This document shows positions 24,802 through 36,000 of a stretch of DNA of 64,000 nucleotides, in pieces. The position numbers were made by a program, and so were the translations under genes. The number at the start of each line of letters is the position of its first letter. Position 1 is the stretch's first letter. The stretch covers positions 496,001 through 560,000 of the forward strand of contig NW_026570248.1 in NCBI RefSeq assembly GCF_019649055.1, given 5' to 3'. This stretch comes from Paramacrobiotus metropolitanus. Taxonomy: Eukaryota > Tardigrada > Eutardigrada > Parachela > Macrobiotidae. Below the pieces are notes generated by a model that was given only the letters and a program-made list of their open reading frames with translations, made no database searches and was not told the DNA's origin.

Positions 24802-25540
24802 CTCGATACTTGCTTGGTCAGGCGACTCAGGCCTTATGCGAAACTGTTGCTTTTGCGTTGCATTTGGTTTACGTATTTCGTTAATTGTAAGATAAATGAT
24901 TGCTCGTTTGTTGTTTGTTTAAACCGTACTGTACGGTTACTGTAATAATATTGTTTCGCATAGTGTTGAGTCGTTGACTGCACGCACTGATACACTTACT
25001 GTTATCGCACTTCCACTCTGTGGAAGTGTATCGTAATTAAGTTTAAACAGTAGCAAGGTGTACCTTGACCGTAGCTTCAAAATAATTTACTCTGAGAATT
25101 TGAAATTAGGGGCTTACTTGAAAAACAATTGATTGAAGATTAATTCAGCAACAAAAATATGTTCATGTACTGTTCTGTATTAGTGTTTGTTATTTACTAC
25201 TGTATGTCGTTAATTAACGTAACTACTTAAGTAATTACTGCCGGGTGCTTCGAAAATAAATCCAACCCAGCCAGCGGAATATGGCTACTGAATACTAATA
25301 TCTATATTTCGCTCTTGGTTGACTCATTTGCCTTCAGCTTCAAAACACCACCAAAACCGCTTTGACTGTTGCTGTTCTCTAATTCAAGCGGTCAGTTTCC
25401 AAAATACGAGTGAAAATGCAAACGAAGCAACTGCAACAAATAATCTACTGTTGTCAGTATTGTGCAGACTTCCTACAGTTTACAGTAAATGGCGTATGTT
25501 GTTGCGATGGCTTCGGACTGTTGTTGTACAGCGTTATTGG
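24802..25540. other. intergenic, no gene seen
   Basis: No coding pattern. A small hairpin, cacttccac/gtggaagtg, lies at about 25,009-25,030. Confidence 0.45.
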
Positions 25541-26216
25541 CAGTGATGTCCCGTTTTTTTCACGGGCTCGGTAAATCACGGGAATTTCCCGCATCCCGCA
25601 CCCGCTTTTGCTCGGAAAGCGGTGCGGGAGGCTTTCTGCTCGGATCGGGTGCGGTCGGGAATATAGCCTGATTAGTACGCCCGCCCGCTACTCGGGAAAA
25701 CACGGGATTTCTTTGAATTAAAAAATTTTTTATAGAATTTCTAGCAATTTTCGCAGCCAAAAGTGCTCAGCTTTCAGCTTCGCGCGAAAGTTGGTGTCTT
25801 AGGGTGGGTCTCTGATTCAAAGCGAATCCAGTTGCGATACAGCGATTTGATAAGCGGCGGCTAGTCTGTAGCTCCTGTGACGCAAACGTCGGTTTCGAAA
25901 GAAAATATATTTACGGCAATTGTATAAGTTATAATTACGAGCCAAGTTCAGTTTTTTTGAAAAGTAAAAGTAAGATTTATCATGCAGGTCTAGTCTTCTA
26001 GAAAATGCGTATCCATTAAACTTTTCGACGAAACTTTGTCACAAAAATTTTGTAATAGATTTGTAACAATTATTAAAATTATTGATTCATTGAAAATCGG
26101 GAATCGGAGCGGGTTGCGGGACGGTCCGAGCGCTCGGGTGCGGGAGCGGGTGCGGGAAAGTTTTTGATCGTGAAAGTGCGGTCGGGACATGAAAAACTGC
26201 AAACGGGACATCACTG
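25541..26216. mobile_element. hAT-like non-autonomous element
   Basis: The ends are 16-bp perfect inverted repeats: CAGTGATGTCCCGTTT at 25,541-25,556 and its complement at 26,201-26,216. A terminus beginning CAGTG is typical of hAT elements. The 676-bp interior has CG-rich blocks near both ends (cgggtgcggg, gcgggtgcgggaaag) and an AT-rich middle, and no transposase. A 7-bp word, ttattgg, abuts the left end (25,534-25,540) and recurs four bases beyond the right end (26,221-26,227), so the target duplication is either displaced or coincidental. Confidence 0.65.
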
Positions 26217-26594
26217 GAACTTATTGGGCTATTTTTTATCAAGGCTACTTTTTTCAAATTTATGTACAATAAACGTAAATACAATTTATGTACAAATTTA
26301 TGTCAAAAGTTTTTTGAAGGTTATCCCGAAAGCATACATCAATGAGTTGTTACATTAATTTTAATATCAGTACGATACTATACTTTTCGCGGGACTTTTA
26401 AATGAACTGTTTTTTATGTAACACTGCATTGATCGCCATAAGAAAGCAAGGTACCGTATATTCCGTAATTACTGCAAGTTTCGGGAGCAATTGCACTATA
26501 CGGATACAACTTCTGTACTACTGTTTTCATAAAGGCAATCTCACATACCGTACCAAAAACCTCCGACAGGGGCCACTGAATATCGTACTAGTAA
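26217..26594. other. intergenic sequence downstream of the nesprin gene
   Basis: AT-rich, no coding pattern. It separates the hAT-like element from the presumed nesprin polyadenylation signal. Confidence 0.4.
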
Positions 26595-26600
26595 TTTATT
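26595..26600 (-). terminator. candidate polyadenylation signal of the nesprin gene
   Basis: On the minus strand this reads AATAAA, about 255 bases after the nesprin stop codon at 26,858-26,856. It is the nearest match downstream of the KASH exon. Confidence 0.45.
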
Positions 26601-26855
26601 AATAAGTGAACTGTGTATGCAATAGTTAAGAACATCTTGACACACTAACAAAATTCCACAGTTTAGCTGCGGAACTGCAACTCTGCTAACCGGACATCAA
26701 GTGGTGATTTGGGACAAATACTTAATAAATATACTTAATAACAAAACAAAGGCACCCTTTTCAATCACCCATTTTCTTTGTCACAAACCGATAACCTTTG
26801 GATTTCACAGAGAATATGTACAAGCTTCACTATCACAAGACGCAGTGTTCAGGAC

Positions 26856-27039
26856 TCAAAATGGTGGTGTCCCTTGAAACTGCACCATCGGATTCATCGA
26901 CGAGGAGGCAAAATAGTTGTCGAAAAGGCACGAGTAGTCATCGTTGGCCATGGGAATAAGTGAAGCAAATCCAATTAGGACTAATGCTAGAGTCTGCATT
27001 GGTAGCGCTTTCCGCACAGCATTCCACACGGGATGTTGC
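26856..27039 (-). CDS. SYNE: nesprin KASH exon (transmembrane and luminal tail)
   Basis: The last coding exon, 60 residues then TGA. It reads [19 protein letters not shown], a hydrophobic segment continuing [10 protein letters not shown], then [13 protein letters not shown], and ends [12 protein letters not shown]. This is a KASH domain: the LP.Q...L.LIG.A.L.PM..DDYSC core matches vertebrate nesprins. The luminal cysteine is 23 residues before the C-terminus, the same spacing as in human nesprins, where it bonds to SUN. The usual Pro-Pro-Pro-X terminus is Thr-Pro-Pro-Phe here. The 3' splice site cttttcag at 27,040 is strong and joins in phase to the preceding exon. Confidence 0.93.
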
Positions 27040-30000
27040 CTGAAAAGTTGTCAGTCAGCACATTTCAAATTTATCGCAAACCATACATAATTTTCGCGAG
27101 TCTTACGCTGGCTGAGCGGGTAAAATGGTGAGCTGGGATGTGGAGGAAGATGTTGTGGACATAACGGTCTCGGAATTATCGCCGTCGGTGGTCGTGCGTA
27201 TTACAATGGCCTGGTGTCTCTCGAAATATTCCACTTCTCTTGCTCGCATAATGTGTTCCACTACCGATCCCTAAAATATTAGCGACGATAAAATATTTGG
27301 TATCACAGGTTCCGCACTGGAAGTAATTTAGTTTGCGTAGATAAATAGCAAAACGGAGACAACTAACAATAGCTCATAACCCTTAAAAAACCGCATGATC
27401 TATTTTAACACGTACGCTATCGATGCCGGCATGGTCCGCAAGTTCGTCTCGAAGCATGAGGAGCGTTTCAACCACCTCTTCTTCCAACTTAGCGGCAAAT
27501 TCCGGAGTTGACCGAACCATAATTTGATACGTTGCATATTTTATGTACATGGCTCTCTCCAAGACAGCTGCGAAACGAATCTGTTGTTCTTCCTGGAGAA
27601 ATAAGAAATCGATAAATTAAAATAGCCAAAACACATGCGATCTCTGCATCCGATATAACACCGTTCTAGACAACCACCTACTTCTGACTGTTCGTTTGTC
27701 CTCAAATACGTCAACTGGTCAAGCAAGTCCATCTTGAATTCCATGCGTTCCTTCTGATAGTCCTCCAGTAGTTTACGCAGGTATTTTTCACGGCGCAAAA
27801 CTTTCCTGATGTATGTCAACAAATGCATGTATAAAGCATTCAGCTGCTTGTGCTCTTCTTCGAATAATCGCAGGTCGATGTCCGGTGCGACTACTAGAAT
27901 AGCTCTGAAAAGGTCATCCAGCCGTCCAAGTTCTCCGTTGGTGCGAATTAATCGATCCAATAGGTACTGCAATTATGTGGTAAATGAATAATCTACCGTA
28001 TGTGCAGTAGTTAAAATTTTGCAGTGCAATGGGTGTATAAATCGTAACAGACGGCTCTTACAGAGCAAAAATACTAGCACTTGATTGGCTGAAGCAGCTT
28101 ACCGCAAAACGTTCGCGTTCTGTTTCCAGCACGTCTGGATCGATGTACTGCACTTCCGGATTGACAACCATATTTTTCAAAGAGCGCAGCTTTCGGATAG
28201 CAATGTCGTAACGGTAACGATAGGCAATCAGGCAAGAATGTTCTTCATGTACGGTCGTTGTGGTTGTCGCCGTTCGTGTCGATGCTTTGTTCTCGGATGA
28301 TAGAACACTGATATTGCGCGTAGGTAGCACAGGCATTTCCAAGGGTCGGACAAACGTCCCGGTGGCGGTTTCGGATAGTCTAGGCATGGAAAATTCTTCT
28401 GTAACTTCTTCGCGCATTTCATAAGTGGATGTCACAATCACAGTTTCGGATTCTTCTTCGGGGTCAAAGGAAACTGTCCGCAGGGAATCAGTAGAGCTGA
28501 ACACGTTGGAGCGCTCTGACTGGACAGTCATCGTACTGATGGTTTCGAAATCATCGGTGGAAATCGACTGAATCGTTGTCGTTACAGTACTGGTAATTGT
28601 CTGTACATTTTCTTCTTCTTCGGCATACTGCATGGAGTCCGTTTCTTGAGCATCCTGCAGCCACTTTTCGATCGTACCGGCTTCGGTTTCCAGGTATTGC
28701 CGAAGCGCTTCGGAACTTAACCGCTCTTGCGGCACCGGTGACGGAATAACGTAGGATGCTCGGCTAGATCCTCGGGAGAGAATTCTTGGTGATAAGATTT
28801 CCGTGCTGCTGTTAACATCTGCCGCCAGCATGTCAGTTGATTCTTCCTCAGCAGCAAAAATGCTAGTGCGAATACTGATTCGACTGGATGATGACACCCG
28901 CGAAAGAGTGGTCCAACCAGAAAGGTTCATTGAACTCGTAGAATCCTCCAAACTTGGAAGATGTTCTAATGGGGCGTGCAGTGTTCCTGACTCGTCCACA
29001 AGAGTGACCTCAAAAGATGGCAACGGTTGCAACGGTGATCTCTCGACAAGAACACTTTCCGGAGCCACTGTAAAGGGAACGACGGTGCCGTCTTCCGGAA
29101 AAGTGATTTTTTCGGGCACCAATGCGGTTAATGATTCGAAAAAGGTGTCCTTCGGTCCAGTTCGATGGAGGGTCTTTTTCCAGTTGAAAGAAATAGGTGC
29201 AGAATGCAGGTATTCATCTTCTGGTACAAGGATTTCAGCAGTCGATTCTGTAGGCCATATAGTAGGATAACATATTGTATAGTCACGTGCTTAATAAAGT
29301 ACAAATGGCTCTACCTTGCAAGCTGTCCGGTATGTTAAGAACATTGTGACTGATTCGAAAAGGTTCTTCTTCATCAAGTATCGAAAGATTTATGGAAGCA
29401 TCTGAGGTGCGGTCGGCAATAATCTCAGTAACAGTTTCAAAAAAAGAATCTTTCGGGCCGTTGCGATGTATGATACCGAGAGAGTGACGCACCGACGATA
29501 CCGAAAGCAGTTTGTCTCCTAAAGACAGCAGAAAAATCAATAAAAATATATTGAAATCATTTTTTAGAAACACACCAAGTAACACCTGTGCGCCAATCTT
29601 GATGCACTCATAACACACATACATATCAGGAACAGTACTCACCTAATTTCTCGTGGTCAGTTACAATCAAAGTCGACAGGTTTTGGACAGGTTGCTCTCG
29701 CCGCCCAGAAATTCGCACGGGCAAAAATCGGCCGCCAGGATAGATGATCTCGAACGCATTTGAGATCCCTACAACACAATTCGATTTTAACACATCGGCA
29801 GCAAACAGTTTTGCCCATTGCCAGCAAACACATTGGCAGCAAACATCCCACAAAACAAATAACAAAAGAAGTTCACAAATCACAAGAAAAAAGGGAACAG
29901 AAAACCAAACCTGACTCACCTATTCTGCCAGAGAATTCAGAAGTTTCGCTGTCAAAAACAGTAATCCCTTTAACGTTTGTAGACTGACCGTCAGGAATAT

Positions 30001-33000
30001 GGGAGGAAGACAACGTAGCGACAGCACCAATATAATTTCCCGGTAAAACATCCTTGCTAATAAAAAATTCGACCGTCTCGTCTTTCGGAGTTACACGGTG
30101 CTCAATGCGCTCGTCGACGGGACGCGGCGGTGTAACTGTCGGTTCAGCTGGTGTCGTTGTGACATCGTGCACGCTGATCGGCGCCACCAGTTCCGGTGCA
30201 AACCTTTCACTACCGATCAGTTCCAGTTCTTCACGGACGGCACTGATGCCCGGCTGTGTGGGTGTGACATCTGCGGGGATGAGGACAGGAGTGAATTTCT
30301 GCTGATCAACCGACTCAATGTCGAAGGTATCGCGCACAGCCTGTCGTAGGTGCTCTTCTTCCACGACAACCGTCGTCGGTGTTACAGGCACGACCGGCAC
30401 GATCTTCTCCTCTTCGACCGTCTCGTCTTTCGGAGTTACACGGTGCTCAATGCGCTCGTCGACGGGACGCGGCGGTGTAACTGTCGGTTCAGCTGGTGTC
30501 GTTGTGACATCGTGCACGCTGATCGGCGCCACCAGTTCCGGTGCAAACCTTTCACTACCGATCAGTTCCAGTTCTTCACGGACGGCACTGATGCCCGGCT
30601 GTGTGGGTGTGACATCTGCGGGGATGAGGACAGGAGTGAATTTCTGCTGATCAACCGACTCAATGTCGAAGGTATCGCGCACAGCCTGTCGTAGGTGCTC
30701 TTCTTCCACGACAACCGTCGTCGGTGTTACAGGCACGACCGGCACGATCTTCTCCTCTTCGACCGTCTCGTCTTTCGGAGTTACACGGTGCTCAATGCGC
30801 TCGTCGACGGGACGCGGCGGTGTAACTGTCGGTTCAGCTGGTGTCGTTGTGACATCGTGCACGCTGATCGGCGCCACCAGTTCCGGTGCAAACCTTTCAC
30901 TACCGATCAGTTCCAGTTCTTCACGGACGGCACTGATGCCCGGCTGTGTGGGTGTGACATCTGCGGGGATGAGGACAGGAGTGAATTTCTGCTGATCAAC
31001 CGACTCAATGTCGAAGGTATCGCGCACAGCCTGTCGTAGGTGCTCTTCTTCCACGACAACCGTCGTCGGTGTTACAGGCACGACCGGCACGATCTTCTCC
31101 TCTTCGACCGTCTCGTCTTTCGGAGTTACACGGTGCTCAATGCGCTCGTCGACGGGACGCGGCGGTGTAACTGTCGGTTCAGCTGGTGTCGTTGTGACAT
31201 CGTGCACGCTGATCGGCGCCACCAGTTCCGGTGCAAACCTTTCACTACCGATCAGTTCCAGTTCTTCACGGACGGCACTGATGCCCGGCTGTGTGGGTGT
31301 GACATCTGCGGGGATGAGGACAGGAGTGAATTTCTGCTGATCAACCGACTCAATGTCGAAGGTATCGCGCACAGCCTGTCGTAGGTGCTCTTCTTCCACG
31401 ACAACCGTCGTCGGTGTTACAGGCACGACCGGCACGATCTTCTCCTCTTCGACCGTCTCGTCTTTCGGAGTTACACGGTGCTCAATGCGCTCGTCGACGG
31501 GACGCGGCGGTGTAACTGTCGGTTCAGCTGGTGTCGTTGTGACATCGTGCACGCTGATCGGCGCCACCAGTTCCGGTGCAAACCTTTCACTACCGATCAG
31601 TTCCAGTTCTTCACGGACGGCACTGATGCCCGGCTGTGTGGGTGTGACATCTGCGGGGATGAGGACAGGAGTGAATTTCTGCTGATCAACCGACTCAATG
31701 TCGAAGGTATCGCGCACAGCCTGTCGTAGGTGCTCTTCTTCCACGACAACCGTCGTCGGTGTTACAGGCACGACCGGCACGATCTTCTCCTCTTCGACCG
31801 TCTCGTCTTTCGGAGTTACACGGTGCTCAATGCGCTCGTCGACGGGACGCGGCGGTGTAACTGTCGGTTCAGCTGGTGTCGTTGTGACATCGTGCACGCT
31901 GATCGGCGCCACCAGTTCCGGTGCAAACCTTTCACTACCGATCAGTTCCAGTTCTTCACGGACGGCACTGATGCCCGGCTGTGTGGGTGTGACATCTGCG
32001 GGATGAGGACAGGAGTGAATTTCTGCTGATCAACCGACTCAATGTCGAAGGTATCGCGCACAGCCTGTCGTAGGTGCTCTTCTTCCACGACAACCGTCGT
32101 CGGTGTTACAGGCACGACCGGCACGATCTTCTCCTCTTCGACCGTCTCGTCTTTCGGAGTTACACGGTGCTCAATGCGCTCGTCGACGGGACGCGGCGGT
32201 GTAACTGTCGGTTCAGCTGGTGTCGTTGTGACATCGTGCACGCTGATCGGCGCCACCAGTTCCGGTGCAAACCTTTCACTACCGATCAGTTCCAGTTCTT
32301 CACGGACGGCACTGATGCCCGGCTGTGTGGGTGTGACATCTGCGGGGATGAGGACAGGAGTGAATTTCTGCTGATCAACCGACTCAATGTCGAAGGTATC
32401 GCGTAGGTGCGACGTCACAGGCTGACCGTCGTAGGTGCTCTTCACGGACAACCGGTTCAGCACCACGTTCCGGTGCAAACCTTTCACTACCGATCAGTTC
32501 CAGTTCTTCACGGACGGCACTGATGCCCGGCTGTGTGGGTGTGACATCTGCGGGATGAGGACAGGAGTGAATTTCTGCTGATCAACCGACTCAATGTCGA
32601 AGGTATCGCGCACAGCCTGTCGTAGGTGCTCTTCTTCCACGACAACCGTCGTCGGTGTTACAGGCACGACCGGCACGATCTTCTCCTCTTCGACCGTCTC
32701 GTCTTTCGGAGTTACACGGTGCTCAATGCGCTCGTCGACGGGACGCGGCGGTGTAACTGTCGGTTCAGCTGGTGTCGTTGTGACATCGTGCACGCTGATC
32801 GGCGCCACCAGTTCCGGTGCAAACCTTTCACTACCGATCAGTTCCAGTTCTTCACGGACGGCACTGATGCCCGGCTGTGTGGGTGTGACATCTGCGGGGA
32901 TGAGGACAGGAGTGAATTTCTGCTGATCAACCGACTCAATGTCGAAGGTATCGCGCACAGCCTGTCGTAGGTGCTCTTCTTCCACGACAACCGTCGTCGG

Positions 33001-36000
33001 TGTTACAGGCACGACCGGCACGATCTTCTCCTCTTCGACCGTCTCGTCTTTCGGAGTTACACGGTGCTCAATGCGCTCGTCGACGGGACGCGGCGGTGTA
33101 ACTGTCGGTTCAGCTGGTGTCGTTGTGACATCGTGCACGCTGATCGGCGCCACCAGTTCCGGTGCAAACCTTTCACTACCGATCAGTTCCAGTTCTTCAC
33201 GGACGGCACTGATGCCCGGCTGTGTGGGTGTGACATCTGCGGGGATGAGGACAGGAGTGAATTTCTGCTGATCAACCGACTCAATGTCGAAGGTATCGCG
33301 CACAGCCTGTCGTAGGTGCTCTTCTTCCACGACAACCGTCGTCGGTGTTACAGGCACGACCGGCACGATCTTCTCCTCTTCGACCGTCTCGTCTTTCGGA
33401 GTTACACGGTGCTCAATGCGCTCGTCGACGGGACGCGGCGGTGTAACTGTCGGTTCAGCTGGTGTCGTTGTGACATCGTGCACGCTGATCGGCGCCACCA
33501 GTTCCGGTGCAAACCTTTCACTACCGATCAGTTCCAGTTCTTCACGGACGGCACTGATGCCCGGCTGTGTGGGTGTGACATCTGCGGGGATGAGGACAGG
33601 AGTGAATTTCTGCTGATCAACCGACTCAATGTCGAAGGTATCGCGCACAGCCTGTCGTAGGTGCTCTTCTTCCACGACAACCGTCGTCGGTGTTACAGGC
33701 ACGACCGGCACGATCTTCTCCTCTTCGACCGTCTCGTCTTTCGGAGTTACACGGTGCTCAATGCGCTCGTCGACGGGACGCGGCGGTGTAACTGTCGGTT
33801 CAGCTGGTGTCGTTGTGACATCGTGCACGCTGATCGGCGCCACCAGTTCCGGTGCAAACCTTTCACTACCGATCAGTTCCAGTTCTTCACGGACGGCACT
33901 GATGCCCGGCTGTGTGGGTGTGACATCTGCGGGGATGAGGACAGGAGTGAATTTCTGCTGATCAACCGACTCAATGTCGAAGGTATCGCGCACAGCCTGT
34001 CGTAGGTGCTCTTCTTCCACGACAACCGTCGTCGGTGTTACAGGCACGACCGGCACGATCTTCTCCTCTTCGACCGTCTCGTCTTTCGGAGTTACACGGT
34101 GCTCAATGCGCTCGTCGACGGGACGCGGCGGTGTAACTGTCGGTTCAGCTGGTGTCGTTGTGACATCGTGCACGCTGATCGGCGCCACCAGTTCCGGTGC
34201 AAACCTTTCACTACCGATCAGTTCCAGTTCTTCACGGACGGCACTGATGCCCGGCTGTGTGGTGTGACATCTGCGGGGATGAGGACAGGAGTGAATTTCT
34301 GCTGATCAACCGACTCAATGTCGAAGGTATCGCGCACAGCCTGTCGTAGGTGCTCTTCTTCCACGACAACCGTCGTCGGTGTTACAGGCACGACCGGCAC
34401 GATCTTCTCCTCTTCGACCGTCTCGTCTTTCGGAGTTACACGGTGCTCAATGCGCTCGTCGACGGGACGCGGCGGTGTAACTGTCGGTTTAGCTGGTGTC
34501 GTTGTGACATCGTGCACGCTGATCGGCGCCACCAGTTCCGGTGCAAACCTTTCACTACCGATCAGTTCCAGTTCTTCACGGACGGCACTGATGCCCGGCT
34601 GTGTGGGTGTGACATCTGCGGGATGAGGACAGGAGTGAATTTCTGCTGATCAACCGACTCAATGTCGAAGGTATCGCGCACAGCCTGTCGTAGGTGCTCT
34701 TCTTCCACGACAACCGTCGTCGGTGTTACAGGCACGACCGGCACGATCTTCTCCTCTTCGACCGTCTCGTCTTTCGGAGTTACACGGTGCTCAATGCGCT
34801 CGTCGACGGGACGCGGCGGTGTAACTGTCGGTTCAGCTGGTGTCGTTGTGACATCGTGCACGCTGATCGGCGCCACCAGTTCCGGTGCAAACCTTTCACT
34901 ACCGATCAGTTCCAGTTCTTCACGGACGGCACTGATGCCCGGCTGTGTGGGTGTGACATCTGCGGGGATGAGGACAGGAGTGAATTTCTGCTGATCAACC
35001 GACTCAATGTCGAAGGTATCGCGCACAGCCTGTCGTAGGTGCTCTTCTTCCACGACAACCGTCGTCGGTGTTACAGGCACGACCGGCACGATCTTCTCCT
35101 CTTCGACCGTCTCGTCTTTCGGAGTTACACGGTGCTCAATGCGCTCGTCGACGGGACGCGGCGGTGTAACTGTCGGTTCAGCTGGTGTCGTTGTGACATC
35201 GTGCACGCTGATCGGCGCCACCAGTTCCGGTGCAAACCTTTCACTACCGATCAGTTCCAGTTCTTCACGGACGGCACTGATGCCCGGCTGTGTGGGTGTG
35301 ACATCTGCGGGGATGAGGACAGGAGTGAATTTCTGCTGGTCAACCGACTCAATGTCGAAGGTATCGCGCACAGCCTGTCGTAGGTGCTCTTCTTCCACGA
35401 CAACCGTCGTCGGTGTCACAGGCACGACTGGCACGACTTTCTCCTCTTCGACCGTCTCGTCTTTCGGAGTAACACGGTGTTCAATGCGCTCGTCGACGGG
35501 ACGCGGTGTAACTGTCGGTTCAGCTGGTGTCGTTGTGACATCGTGCACGCTGATCGGCGCCACCAGTTCCGGTGCAAACCGTTCACTGCCGATCAGTTCC
35601 AGTTCTTCACGGACGGCACTGATGCCCGGCTGTGTTGGTGTGACTTCTGCTGGGATGAGGACAGGAGTGAATTTCTGCTGGTCAACCGACTCAATGTCGA
35701 AGGTATCGCGCACAGCCTGTCGTAGGTGCTCTTCTTCCACGACAACCGTCGTCGGTGTTACAGGCACGACCGGCACGATCTTCTCCTCTTCGACCGTCTC
35801 GTCTTTCGGAGTTACACGGTGCTCAATGCGCTCGTCGACGGGACGCGGCGGTGTAACTGTCGGTTCAGCTGGTGTCGTTGTGACATCGTGCACGCTGATC
35901 GGCGCCACCAGTTCCGGTGTAAACTCGTTCACTACCGATCAGTTCCAGTTCTTCACGGACGGCACTGATGCCCGGCTGTGTGGGTGTGACATCTGCGGGG

